Source: Granulicella rosea (GTDB lineage Bacteria; Acidobacteriota; Terriglobia; Terriglobales; Acidobacteriaceae). Taken from it: a DNA stretch of 64,000 nucleotides. The notes beneath the pieces are model-generated. The model had not been told where the DNA came from. It saw only the letters and a list, made by a program, of their open reading frames with translations, and did not search any database. Of the stretch, positions 44,371 to 55,481 are shown piece by piece. Position 1 is the stretch's first letter, and the number at the start of each line of letters is the position of its first letter. Where the stretch lies: the NCBI RefSeq assembly GCF_900188085.1, contig NZ_FZOU01000005.1, forward strand, positions 124,001 through 188,000, written 5' to 3'. The position numbers and the translations under genes were made by a program.

Positions 44371-45837
44371 TTACTGACTCAACACCCAGGTATCCTTGCT
44401 GCCGCCGCCCTGCGAAGAGTTGACCACCAGCGACCCTCGCTTCAGCGCCACGCGCGTCAGGCCGCCGGGGACGACGTTCACCTTGTCACCGTAGAGCACA
44501 TACGGCCGCAGGTCGACGTGCCGCGGCTCGAACTCATCGCCGATCAGGCACGGCGCGCGGGAGAACGAGATCGTCGGCTGCGCGATGTAGTTGCGCGGGT
44601 CGGCCATGATCTTCTCCGCGAACTCCTTGCGCTGGGCGGCGGTCGATTGCGGCCCGATCAGCATGCCGTAGCCGCCGCTTTCGCCGACGGCCTTGACGAC
44701 CAGCTTGTCGAGGTTCGCCAGCACATGATCACGTTCCTTCTTGCGCGTCAGCAGGAAGGTGTCGACGTTCTTCAGGATCGGCTCTTCGGTCAGGTAGTAC
44801 TTGATGATGTCCGGCACATACGCGTAGAGCGCCTTGTCGTCGGCGACGCCGGTGCCGAATGCGTTCGCCAGCGTGACGTTGCCCGCGCGATAGGCGTTAA
44901 AGAGGCCCGCGACGCCCAGGATCGAGTCCGGCCGGAAGGCCAGCGGGTCGATGAAGTCGTCGTCCACACGCCGGTAGATCACGTCCACGCGGCGCAGGCC
45001 GGAGGTCGTACGCATGTAGACGACGTTGTCGTGGACAACGAGATCGCGGCCTTCGACCAGCTCGATGCCCATCTGGCGCGCGAGGTAGGCATGCTCATAG
45101 TAGGCCGAGTTGAAGACGCCGGGGGTGAGCACGACGATGTTCGGCTCCGGCCGTCCTTCCGGGGCGAGCGAGCGCAGCGTGCCCAGCAGAAGCTGCGTGT
45201 ACTGCTCGATCGGCTTGACGTTGTAGGTGCGGAAGAGCTGTGGGAAGATCCGCTTCATGACCCGGCGATTGGTCAGCATGTAGCTGACGCCGGACGGCAC
45301 GCGCAGATTGTCTTCGAGCACCACGAACTCGCCGTTTTCGAGCCGGATCAGGTCCGTGCCGCAGACCGCGACGTAGACGTTGCGCGGCACCTGCAACCCC
45401 ACCATCTGGCGGCGGAACTGCTTGCAGCTATACACGACCTCGCGCGGGACGATGCCGTCCTTCAGGATGCGGCCCTCGTTGTAGATGTCGCGCAGGAACA
45501 TGTTCAGCGCCATGATGCGCTGGGTCAGCCCGCGCTCGACGGTCGCCCACTCCGCGCTGGTGATGATGCGCGGCAGCAGGTCGTAGGGGAAGATCTGTTC
45601 CTTGCCCTCCTCGCGCCCATACACCGTGAAGGTGATGCCCTGGTTCAGGAAGCTGAGGTCGGCGGCGTGCTTGCGCTGCTGCAGTTCGCCCGGCGGCAGG
45701 GAGGTGAAGTGCTCGAAGAGCGGCTGGTAGTGCTCGTGCAGTTGGTCCGGCCCCGAAAACATCTCGTCGTACGCGTGATCCAGCAGATAGTTCTTCAGCG
45801 CGGCTTGCTCGAACTGCTTCGTCTGGGGTGTCGTCAT
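44371..45837 (-). CDS. Circularly permuted type 2 ATP-grasp protein
   Basis: 488 aa. Matches the CP_ATPgrasp family: HYQPLFEHF, RGLTQRIMALNMFLRDIYNEGRI, YVAVCGTDLIRLENGEFVVLEDNLRVPSG, and the late RRVDVIYRRVDDDFIDPL and KAVGESGGYGMLIG. These are predicted ATP-dependent carboxylate-amine ligases that work with alpha-E and transglutaminase partners. Start ATG 45837 (MTTPQTKQFEQAAL) is preferred over 45957, whose extra N-terminus lacks conservation. Confidence 0.93.
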   Translation of the reverse strand: MTTPQTKQFEQAALKNYLLDHAYDEMFSGPDQLHEHYQPLFEHFTSLPPGELQQRKHAADLSFLNQGITFTVYGREEGKEQIFPYDLLPRIITSAEWATVERGLTQRIMALNMFLRDIYNEGRILKDGIVPREVVYSCKQFRRQMVGLQVPRNVYVAVCGTDLIRLENGEFVVLEDNLRVPSGVSYMLTNRRVMKRIFPQLFRTYNVKPIEQYTQLLLGTLRSLAPEGRPEPNIVVLTPGVFNSAYYEHAYLARQMGIELVEGRDLVVHDNVVYMRTTSGLRRVDVIYRRVDDDFIDPLAFRPDSILGVAGLFNAYRAGNVTLANAFGTGVADDKALYAYVPDIIKYYLTEEPILKNVDTFLLTRKKERDHVLANLDKLVVKAVGESGGYGMLIGPQSTAAQRKEFAEKIMADPRNYIAQPTISFSRAPCLIGDEFEPRHVDLRPYVLYGDKVNVVPGGLTRVALKRGSLVVNSSQGGGSKDTWVLSQ

Positions 45838-46014
45838 CGGAGATTTGAGTATAAGACGCAACCTCGCCGGAATACCAACGTTTCCGTCTGAAACTATCTT
45901 CCTCAGCGGGCATTCCTTATCCGGGCGGAGAGAAGCGCATCCGCTGGCGGAATCCATGCCGCGCGGGCTAACTCACCTGCTATCATCGCCAGCAACTGAC
46001 GTTCGAGGAGTTCC

Positions 46015-47586
46015 ATGCGGCCTGTCTCCCTGCTGTCCCTGTTCTCGGGTCTTCTGCTCTGCGCATCCGCTCTGGCTCAGACTCAGCCCGCGCATGTCTT
46101 CTTCAAGGTCACGCTCGCCGCCAGCGCTTCCGCGCCGCTCGATGGCCGTGTGCTCGTCTTCGTCAAGGCGGGCAAGGGAGACACGTCGGTCGATGTGGAC
46201 GAGTTTCACCCCGCCGATGTCTGGGTGACGGCGAAGGAGGTTCGCCACCTCGCGCCCGGTGCGTCGGTCGAGATCGACGGCGCCGACCTGGCCTTTCCGC
46301 AGAGCTTCGCCGCCATGCCGGCGGGCGACTACGAGGCGCAGGCCGTCCTCGACACGGACCATACCTATAACTACGCGAACCGCGGCTCGTCGAACTGGAT
46401 TGGTCCGGTCGTGCAGCTTGGCCACTGGAGTCCCGCGGCGGCGGAGCCTGTGCTCACCCTCGATCATCGCGCCGTCGAAGACCCCGCGCGCACGGCCGCC
46501 ATCGCCAGGGCGAAGTCGAGCGTCCAGCCCGGCGTCGTCGAGGAGTACATCTTCGCCAGCCCGTTGCTCACGCGTTTCTCCGGCAATGCGACGGTGATCC
46601 GGTCGTGGATCGCGCTGCCTCCGGGCTACGCAGCGCACCCGGCCGAGCGTTACCCCACGGTCTACGCCACGCACGGCTTCGGAGGCAGCCACGAGAGCAA
46701 CCTGAACGCCGCCATCCGGATGTCGAAGATGATGGCCGAAGGCTCCCTGCCGCCCATGATCTGGGTGATGCTGGACGAGTCCTGCCCCGGCGGCACGCAC
46801 GAGTTCGCGGACTCGGTGAACAACGGCCCCTGGGGCGCCGCGCTGACGACCGAGTTCATCCCCGCGATCGAGGCGAAGTACCGCATGGACGCGAAGCCCA
46901 CCGGCCGGCTGTTGAACGGCCATTCGAGCGGCGGCTGGGCCACGCTGCAGTTGCAGATCAACTACCCGCACGTCTTCGGCGGCACGTGGTCCACCTCGCC
47001 GGATTCGAGCGACTTCCACGACTTCACCGGTCCGAACCTCTACGCGCCGCACGCCAACGTCTACCGGAAGCCGGATGGCTCGGCGTGGCCGATCATGCGG
47101 ATCGACGGCAAGGTGGCCGCGACGATCCAGCAGTTCGCGCAGCTCGAACGGGTGCTAGGCCCCTACGGCGGTCAGTTCACCTCGTTCGACTGGGTCTTCT
47201 CGCCACGCTCGGATGGCGGCGAACCGAAGCCCATGTTCGACCGCATGACCGGCGATGTCGACCCCGCCGTGGTGGCGTACTGGGGCGAACACTACGACCT
47301 TGCGAACATCGTCGAGCGCACCTGGCCCGAGCGCGGCGCGATGTTGAAGGGACGCATCCACCTGACCGTAGGAACCGCCGACACCTTCTACCTCGACGGC
47401 GCCGCCCACCGGCTGGATGCGCGGCTGTCGGCGCTTGGCGCGGATGCGCACTTCGTCTATCTGCCCGGCCGCAGCCACTTCGATCTCTATACGGTCGACA
47501 AGGACCGGTATGGCCTGTACAGGCAGATCGGCGCGGAGATGTATGCGGTGGCTCGGCCTGGGGTGGATTGGAAGCAGGGGAAGTAA
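46015..47586 (+). CDS. Secreted esterase (Fes/IroE-like alpha/beta hydrolase)
   Basis: 523 aa. Signal peptide (MRPVSLLSLFSGLLLCASALA), an N-terminal beta domain, then a hydrolase with YPTVYATHGFGGS, the nucleophile in LNGHSSGGWATLQL (Gly-His-Ser-Ser-Gly) and a late acid/His region (TADTFYLDG, LPGRSHFDLYT). Resembles enterochelin esterase-like enzymes acting on polysaccharide or ferulate esters in the periplasm. Substrate unknown. Confidence 0.9.
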   Translation: MRPVSLLSLFSGLLLCASALAQTQPAHVFFKVTLAASASAPLDGRVLVFVKAGKGDTSVDVDEFHPADVWVTAKEVRHLAPGASVEIDGADLAFPQSFAAMPAGDYEAQAVLDTDHTYNYANRGSSNWIGPVVQLGHWSPAAAEPVLTLDHRAVEDPARTAAIARAKSSVQPGVVEEYIFASPLLTRFSGNATVIRSWIALPPGYAAHPAERYPTVYATHGFGGSHESNLNAAIRMSKMMAEGSLPPMIWVMLDESCPGGTHEFADSVNNGPWGAALTTEFIPAIEAKYRMDAKPTGRLLNGHSSGGWATLQLQINYPHVFGGTWSTSPDSSDFHDFTGPNLYAPHANVYRKPDGSAWPIMRIDGKVAATIQQFAQLERVLGPYGGQFTSFDWVFSPRSDGGEPKPMFDRMTGDVDPAVVAYWGEHYDLANIVERTWPERGAMLKGRIHLTVGTADTFYLDGAAHRLDARLSALGADAHFVYLPGRSHFDLYTVDKDRYGLYRQIGAEMYAVARPGVDWKQGK

Positions 47587-47618
47587 GCCGACTGCCTGAG
47601 CAGGACCAGGGAAAAGCC

Positions 47619-47785
47619 AATACGGGGGTCCTTCGCTTCGCTCAGGATGACGAACATTCTTACTTGCAAGATGACACGAAAACCCGCTCAATAAGCGGTT
47701 TGTCCTCTTTACGCCCTCCACCAAAGCTCGTCATCCTGAACCAAAGCTCGTCATCCTGAACGGAGTGAAGGACCCCTGTATTTCG
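47619..47785. repeat. Family I repeats with a 20-bp exact tandem duplication
   Basis: A minus copy at 47619-47651 and a plus copy at 47730-47785. In the plus copy CCAAAGCTCGTCATCCTGAA is exactly duplicated (47721-47740, 47741-47760). A weak hairpin (CGCT/AGCG near 47683-47696) lies between. No gene in this 297-nt gap. Confidence 0.8.
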
Positions 47786-47883
47786 TTTTTGCTCGTTGTT
47801 TGTTTTGTTGTCGCAAGCGCAAAATCCGCATCCAAACTGCCAGAGCATCTTCATCTTCGTCTCATCCTGTATCCTGCCCACAC

Positions 47884-49209
47884 GTGTCCCGGTCCTTTTC
47901 CCGCATTCTCGCGATCCTGCTGGCCGTGCTGTTGCTGGCCCCGGCGCGTCCTGGCCGCGCCTACTCCGTCCTCTCACATGAGGAGGTGGTGGATATGCTG
48001 TGGCTACCGCAGATCGTGCCCCTCCTCAAGTCGCGTTTTCCCGGCCTGACCGACGAGCAGATTCGCCACGCGCATGCCTTCGCCTATGGCGGGTCGGTCA
48101 TTCAGGACATCGGTTACTACCCCTTCGGCAGCCACTATTTCTCGGACCTGCTGCACTATGTCCGCACGGGCGACTTCGTCGAGCAGCTCATCCGCGACTC
48201 GACCACGCCGGACGAGTATGCCTTCGCTCTCGGTGCGCTGGCCCATTACTGCGGCGACACGATCGGCCACCCCTTCATCAACCAGATCACCGCCGACGAG
48301 TATCCCGCGCTCCGGAAGGTCTACGGCCAGTCCGTCACCTACGACCAGAACAGCACCGCTCATCTGCGCACGGAGTTCGGCTTCGATGTCGTCGGCGTCG
48401 CCAACGGCGTCTACTCGCAGGAGGCCTACCGCGACTTCATCGGCTTCCAGGTCGCCAAGCCGCTGCTCGAACGCGCCTTCCACGAGACCTACGGGCTGAA
48501 GATGTCCGACGTCATCCGGCACGAGGATCTCGCCATCGCGACCTATCGCTACTCCGTGTCGAGCCTGATCCCGAAGATGACCAAGGTCGCGCTGGTCAGC
48601 TATCACGACCGCATCGAGCAGGCGCATCCCGGCTTCGACCGCACGAAGTTCCTCTACCGCTTCAACCGCACGGAGTTCAACAAGCAGTACGGGCGCCAGT
48701 ACAAGAAGCCTGGCATCGGCACGCATGTCGCCGGGTTCTTCATCCGCATCCTGCCCAAGATTGGCCCGTTCAAGGCGCTGCAGTTGAGCATCCCCAACAG
48801 CGACGAGCAGACGATCTACCTGCGCAGCGTCAACGCCACCGTCGACCGCTATAGGCTCTACCTCAGCAAGGTCCACGCAAAGCCTGCCGATGCGCCGGAC
48901 GATCCCGCGCAGGCTCCCGTCTCCACGCGGCCGCCGTTCGTGCCGGAGCTTGCCGATCTCGACATGGACACCGGCCATCCGTCCGACGAGGGCGAGTATC
49001 GCCTCGCCGATCGCACCCACGCGCATCTGCTGTCGGACCTCGCCACGGGTCGCGCGCAGGCGCCGCCGGAGCTGCGGCAGATCATGCTGACCTACTACGC
49101 GCACGCGGCCACGACCAACGACGAGCTTCGGAAGAAGCCGCGGAAGTGGAAGAAGGTTCAGACAAACCTGACGAAGATGGAAAAGCAGGGAACGGGGAAC
49201 AGGGAATAG
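47884..49209 (+). CDS. Zinc-dependent phospholipase C family protein
   Basis: 441 aa. Signal peptide (FSRILAILLAVLLLAPARPGRA), then AYSVLSHEEVVDMLW, with the N-terminal Trp/His ligands, GSVIQDIGYYPFGSHYFSDLLHYVRTGDF and LGALAHYCGDTIGHPFINQ, the family's Asp/His metal motifs. Members are secreted phospholipases or unassigned relatives. Start GTG 47884 is chosen for the signal peptide; no ribosome site is visible. The C-terminus (KQGTGNRE) is encoded by an A/G-rich intergenic repeat. Confidence 0.85.
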   Translation: MSRSFSRILAILLAVLLLAPARPGRAYSVLSHEEVVDMLWLPQIVPLLKSRFPGLTDEQIRHAHAFAYGGSVIQDIGYYPFGSHYFSDLLHYVRTGDFVEQLIRDSTTPDEYAFALGALAHYCGDTIGHPFINQITADEYPALRKVYGQSVTYDQNSTAHLRTEFGFDVVGVANGVYSQEAYRDFIGFQVAKPLLERAFHETYGLKMSDVIRHEDLAIATYRYSVSSLIPKMTKVALVSYHDRIEQAHPGFDRTKFLYRFNRTEFNKQYGRQYKKPGIGTHVAGFFIRILPKIGPFKALQLSIPNSDEQTIYLRSVNATVDRYRLYLSKVHAKPADAPDDPAQAPVSTRPPFVPELADLDMDTGHPSDEGEYRLADRTHAHLLSDLATGRAQAPPELRQIMLTYYAHAATTNDELRKKPRKWKKVQTNLTKMEKQGTGNRE

Positions 49210-49257
49210 GGAATAGGGGCGAAGAGGGCGGATGCCTTTGCCATGTGCCTATTCCCT
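49208..49257. repeat. Inverted repeat at the phospholipase gene end
   Basis: AGGGAATAGG (49208-49217, also a direct copy at 49201-49210) is complementary to CCTATTCCCT (49248-49257). It includes the stop codon and may act as a terminator. Confidence 0.65.
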
Positions 49258-49320
49258 CGCTCCGCAAGGACAACTTCCTTCTTCAAATCGGTGTCTAATT
49301 AGTTGCATCAGGAGGAAGTC

Positions 49321-49758
49321 ATGCACGTTATGAAAGCTCTCGCACTGCCCGTTCTTGCCGCAGCACTCTTTGCCGCGACCCCCGCTGCCGCTCCCGCGCA
49401 GATCTCGATCGGCATCGGTGTCGGCGAGCCGGTCTGCCCTTACGGTTACTTCGATTACGCTCCGTACTCCTGCGCCCCTTACGGCTACTACGGCCCGGAG
49501 TGGTTCAACGGTGGAGTCTTCATCGGCGCCGGTCGCTGGTTTCATGGCCCCGCTGGTTTCCACGGCCACGTCGATAACCGCTGGGATCCGCACCATGGCT
49601 ACCACGGTCCGCTGCCCGAGCAGCATGCGCAGCCGTTCAGCCACTTCCAGCCGAATGAGGCTCGCGGTCCGCAGGGCGTCGTCCATGAGGATCACCCGGA
49701 GCACTTCCAGGGTGGCGGACACATGGAAGCCGGTCACGCCGGCGGCGGACGTCGCTAA
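49321..49758 (+). CDS. His/Gly/Tyr/Pro-rich secreted protein
   Basis: 145 aa. Signal peptide (MHVMKALALPVLAAALFAATPAAAPA), then CPYGYFDYAPYSCAPYGYYGPEWFNG and a His-rich tail (DPHHGYHGPLPEQH, HFQGGGHMEAGHAGGG). GGAGG 5 nt before ATG 49321. Such low-complexity His/Gly/Tyr exported proteins are common in soil bacteria and may bind metal, but no function is established. Confidence 0.75.
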   Translation: MHVMKALALPVLAAALFAATPAAAPAQISIGIGVGEPVCPYGYFDYAPYSCAPYGYYGPEWFNGGVFIGAGRWFHGPAGFHGHVDNRWDPHHGYHGPLPEQHAQPFSHFQPNEARGPQGVVHEDHPEHFQGGGHMEAGHAGGGRR

Positions 49759-49778
49759 ACTGAATCTCGCGGCATAAC

Positions 49779-49822
49779 GGAAGCCCCGCTTTCGACCGAG
49801 TCGGGTCGCAGGCGGGGCTTCC
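49779..49822 (+). terminator. Strong terminator hairpin
   Basis: Perfect 11-bp arms GGAAGCCCCGC (49779-49789) and GCGGGGCTTCC (49812-49822), with an inner CGACC/GGTCG helix. Few T residues follow. Confidence 0.75.
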
Positions 49823-49993
49823 GTGTGTCTGCCGAAAAGGATGAAGAAACGGCAAAACCGCTCATAATCCGGACGTTGTTCGTTCGACAGCCCATCCGTG
49901 CGCTAAACTAGGAGTGACGCGCAAATTGCCACCTCCAGCCATCCATGCAGTCAGGCCGGGATCAGCGCGCACAGAATAGGACATCCGATAGCC

Positions 49994-51826
<1,833 letters not shown>

Positions 51827-51851
51827 TTTTTTTATCGTGCGGCAACAAGCA

Positions 51852-51883
51852 AAAGCCCTCCGTCGCGGAGGGCTTTCGCTTTT
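51852..51883. terminator. Terminator between typA and sod
   Basis: AAAGCCCTCCG (51852-51862) with CGGAGGGCTTT (51866-51876), then CGCTTTT. The convergent sod gene ends at 51920, so it probably works in both directions. Confidence 0.9.
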
Positions 51884-51919
51884 GTTGCGGGACTTCATGC
51901 TTCTGGGCGCGAAGAAAAA

Positions 51920-52531
51920 CTACTTCTTCGCGATCGCAAAGCGCTTGTTGATCTCGTCCCAGTTCACGGTGTTCCACCACGCCGCGAGGTAGTCCGGGCG
52001 CTTGTTCTGGTACTTCAGGTAGTAAGCGTGCTCCCAGACGTCGTTGCCGAGGATCGGGTAGAGGCCGTCCGAAAGCGGCGAGTCCTGGTTCGGCTTCGTC
52101 ACGATGGCGAGCTTGCCGTCCTTATAGACCACGAAGCCCCAGCCGGCGCCGAACTGCTTGGCGGTGGTCTCGTTGAAGGTCTTCTTGAAGGTTTCGAAGT
52201 CGCCGAAGGCTTCCTTGATCGCGCTGGCGATCTCGCCCGTTGGCTCGCCGCCGCCGCCCGGCTTCATGATCTCCCAGAACATGGTGTGGTTCACGTGGCC
52301 GCCGCCGTTGTTGCGAACGACGGTGCGGACGTCCTCAGGCACGCTGGCGAGGTCCGCGACCAGCTCTTCGGGCGTCTTCTTGCCCAGCTCGGCATGCTTC
52401 TCGACCGCGCCGTTCAGGTTCGTCACATAGGTCTGGTGGTGCTTGTCATGGTGCAGCTTCATCGTTGCTTCGTCGATGTAGGGCTCAAGTCCAGCGTAGT
52501 CGTAGGGCAAAGGGGGAAGTTCAAAGGCCAC
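51920..52531 (-). CDS. sodA: Superoxide dismutase, Mn/Fe type
   Basis: 203 aa. Metal ligands His in [16 protein letters not shown], His in [16 protein letters not shown], and [19 protein letters not shown] with the Asp and His. GGGHVNH and KPNQDSPL favour Mn or cambialistic rather than Fe. No signal peptide. Start GTG 52531, GGAG 6 nt upstream. Detoxifies superoxide in the cytosol. Confidence 0.94.
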   Translation of the reverse strand: MAFELPPLPYDYAGLEPYIDEATMKLHHDKHHQTYVTNLNGAVEKHAELGKKTPEELVADLASVPEDVRTVVRNNGGGHVNHTMFWEIMKPGGGGEPTGEIASAIKEAFGDFETFKKTFNETTAKQFGAGWGFVVYKDGKLAIVTKPNQDSPLSDGLYPILGNDVWEHAYYLKYQNKRPDYLAAWWNTVNWDEINKRFAIAKK

Positions 52532-52586
52532 GGTATTCTCCTGTCGTGCTTGAGTTGCGGTTGCTTTGGTTCTTGCTCTTCTTCGG

Positions 52587-52616
52587 TTGTCATTCCCTAA
52601 GGGAATCTGCTTTTGC
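52587..52616 (+). repeat. Family II dispersed repeat
   Basis: TTGTCATTCCCTAAGGGAAT then CTGCTTTTGC, in the divergent gap between sod and the GH15 gene. Confidence 0.75.
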
Positions 52617-52809
52617 TTCTGCTCTGCTGCGTCTTCCTAGAGTCTCACGGGCCGGTGAATGGAAATCTTTACCCGCACACAAACGGTTCGATGCCATCTT
52701 GCTCCAAGGCGATGCAACCTTACAAGTGTTGCTCCCGTTTCGGTGCGATTTCCGCCCGAATCGCTGCGCCCTCTGTCCGTCCGGCGCGTTTTGAGTTCTA
52801 ATCAAGCCA

Positions 52810-55296
52810 ATGAACGCTCTCTCCGCTGCATATCGCTGGCTGGATGACGACGGTCCTGCATTTGGATCGCCCGGGCTCGAACCACGCTGGACCTCGAGCA
52901 AGAAGGACGCCGTTTCGACCGCTTACGCCGCGTCGAGCCGTGTCTGGTTCACCGTCTCGCACGGCACCCTGAACGAGATCTACTACCCCACCATCGACCG
53001 TCCGCAGACCCGCGACATGGAGCTGCTCTTCACCGACGGCGAGACGTTTTTCCACGAAGAAAAGCGCGACTTCGAGTATGACTTCTCGTACATCGATGAG
53101 GACGCGCTCGCCGTGCGTGTGGTCGCGAGCGACCTCGGCGGCCGGTACACCGTCACCAAGGAGTTCATCACCGACCCGCACCATCCGGTCGTACTGATGA
53201 ACGTCAAGATCAGCGGCGACGAGAGCGTACTCTCGCGCCTGAAGTGTTACGCCCTGCTGGCGCCGCATCTGAACGGCGGCGGCGCGGACAACTCCGCCCG
53301 CTCGATCGAGATCGCCGGCCAGCGCGCCATTCTGTGCTGGAAGGACGCCACCGCGCTCGCGATGGGCGTGGATTGCGGCTTCACGCGCAGCTCCTGCGGC
53401 TACGTGGGTTCGAGCGACGGCTATCAGGATCTCTCCGGCAACATGAAGATGGAGTGGAACTTCGGCCAGGCGCTCAACGGCAACATCGCCGTCATGGGCG
53501 AGATCGACATCGCGAAGCACCGCGAGTTTACCCTGGCGCTGGCGCTGGGCGACGGCCCGCACGCCGCGCTCGCCGGCATGATGCAGACGCTTTCGACGCC
53601 CTATGCGCTGCATGTCAAGCGGTTCATCGAGCAGTGGCACCGGGCGGAGTCGCCCACCAAGCTGGCCTCGGCCTCGACCGACAAGGGCCGTCTGATGCGC
53701 ATCTCGCACCACATCATCCTGACGCACGAGGACAAGACGTACTCGGGCGCGTTCATCGCGTCGGCGTCGATTCCCTGGGGCGCGTCGAAGGGCGACGACG
53801 ATCTCGGCGGATACCACCTGGTCTGGACGCGCGACATGGTGCAGTCCGCGACCGCGATCCTGGCCTGTGGACGAACGGACACCGCACGCCGTGCGCTGGT
53901 CTATCTGGCCTGCACGCAGCGGCCGGACGGCGGCTTCGCGCAGAACTTCTGGATCGACGGAACGGCCTACTGGACGGGCATTCAGCTCGACGAGGTCGCC
54001 TTCCCGATCATCCTCGCCTGGCGGCTCTGGAAGCTGGACGGACTAGGCAACTTCGACGTCTTCCCGTTTGTCGAGCGGGCGGCGGCCTTCCTGGTCAAGT
54101 ATGCGCCGGTGACCCAGCAGGAGCGATGGGAGGAGAACGCGGGATATTCTCCCTCGACGCTCGCGGCGGTCATCTCCGCGCTGGTCTGCGCGGCCGATAT
54201 CGCCTGCGACCACAAGGCGCAGGAGCTTTCGAACTTCCTGCTCAGCTACGCGGACTGGCTCGAAGCGCACCTGGACGAGTGGACCACCACCGACGACGGC
54301 GTGCTGCTGCCCGGCGTCAAGCGCCATTACATGCGCATTCGTCCGCCGGCAGTGGGCGAGCCCTTCCACAATCCGCAGGCCGCGCCGGGCACGATTCACA
54401 TCGCCAATCGCGGTCCGGGCGAGAAGTACGACTACGACGCCCGCGAGGTGATCGACGGCGGCTTCCTCGAACTCGTCCGCTACGGCATCCGCCGCGCCGA
54501 CGATCCGCTGGTGATCGACTCGCTCAAGGTTGTCGACTCCTGCCTGAAGATCGAGACGCCCTATGGCGATGCATGGCGCCGTTACAACCACGACGGCTAC
54601 GGCCAGAAGAAAGATGGCGGTCCCTTCGAGCACTGGGGACAGGGCCGCGCCTGGCCGCTGCTGGGCGGCGAACGCGCCCACTACGATCTGGCCGCGGGCA
54701 AGGATGTGAAGTCTTATATCACGGCGTTCGAGCAGTTCAGCTCCATCGGAGGCATGCTGCCGGAGCAGATCTGGGATCACGACGATATGCCGTCCGAAGG
54801 GCTCTATCTCGGCCGCTCGGCCGGCTCGGCGCAGCCGCTGGTCTGGGCGCACGCGGAGTATATCAAGCTGCTCCGGTCGACCTCGGACGGCAAGGTCTTC
54901 GACCGCATCTCGGTCGTGGCCGATCGTTACGCCGTCGAACCGGGCACACGGACCTTCACCAGCGGCATCGAGGTCTTCCAGATGGCGCGGCCGATCTCGT
55001 CTGTACCGGCGGGGCAGTCGCTGCGCATCGTCGATCCGGACCGCTTCCGCGTGATCTACACGCTGGACGACTGGGCGACGACCTGGAGTCTGGAGTCGCG
55101 CACGGTCGGCTACCCGGGCAGCTTTGTGGATATCCCCACGCTCAAGGGCGCGGCCTTTCCCGCGACGCTCACCTTTACACTCTACTGGCCGGCAGGGAAC
55201 AATAAGGCGGAGCGCTGGCTGGGCCGGAATATCGAAGTTGCGGTCAATCCGGTCCCGCCACCCACCGCACCCGTGGAGGCGAAACCTGCGGTTTAG
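52810..55296 (+). CDS. Glycoside hydrolase family 15 (glucoamylase/glucodextranase-type)
   Basis: 828 aa. An N-terminal beta-sandwich (to about 270) precedes an (alpha/alpha)6 catalytic barrel. The catalytic acid Glu is in QERWEENAGYSPS (near 440) and the base Glu in GMLPEQIWDHDD (near 651). Also HHIILTHEDKTYSGAFIASASIPWG and YHLVWTRDMVQSA. No signal peptide is seen, so it may act on internal glucans. Releases glucose from alpha-glucan ends, fitting the glucokinase and pentose-phosphate genes downstream. Confidence 0.93.
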   Translation: MNALSAAYRWLDDDGPAFGSPGLEPRWTSSKKDAVSTAYAASSRVWFTVSHGTLNEIYYPTIDRPQTRDMELLFTDGETFFHEEKRDFEYDFSYIDEDALAVRVVASDLGGRYTVTKEFITDPHHPVVLMNVKISGDESVLSRLKCYALLAPHLNGGGADNSARSIEIAGQRAILCWKDATALAMGVDCGFTRSSCGYVGSSDGYQDLSGNMKMEWNFGQALNGNIAVMGEIDIAKHREFTLALALGDGPHAALAGMMQTLSTPYALHVKRFIEQWHRAESPTKLASASTDKGRLMRISHHIILTHEDKTYSGAFIASASIPWGASKGDDDLGGYHLVWTRDMVQSATAILACGRTDTARRALVYLACTQRPDGGFAQNFWIDGTAYWTGIQLDEVAFPIILAWRLWKLDGLGNFDVFPFVERAAAFLVKYAPVTQQERWEENAGYSPSTLAAVISALVCAADIACDHKAQELSNFLLSYADWLEAHLDEWTTTDDGVLLPGVKRHYMRIRPPAVGEPFHNPQAAPGTIHIANRGPGEKYDYDAREVIDGGFLELVRYGIRRADDPLVIDSLKVVDSCLKIETPYGDAWRRYNHDGYGQKKDGGPFEHWGQGRAWPLLGGERAHYDLAAGKDVKSYITAFEQFSSIGGMLPEQIWDHDDMPSEGLYLGRSAGSAQPLVWAHAEYIKLLRSTSDGKVFDRISVVADRYAVEPGTRTFTSGIEVFQMARPISSVPAGQSLRIVDPDRFRVIYTLDDWATTWSLESRTVGYPGSFVDIPTLKGAAFPATLTFTLYWPAGNNKAERWLGRNIEVAVNPVPPPTAPVEAKPAV

Positions 55297-55481
55297 GGCG
55301 AATCCCGATGCACGAACTGTGAATCTCACCTCCAACCCGCGCCCGTTCTCCGCTTTTTGACCACGTAGCCGTCTTCCGAAGGCGTTCCCGCTAGTACACT
55401 GATTACGAAAGTCCAGACTTTGAAAGAATTCCTCGTGCGCCCGCTCACAGCAGTTGGCCACGACCAAATTTCAGGAGCAGA

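Noticed and set aside
53244..55205. 653-codon plus frame overlapping the GH15 gene in another register
   Set aside because: Arg/Gly/Pro-rich frame-shift translation; the GH15 frame has both catalytic Glu motifs.
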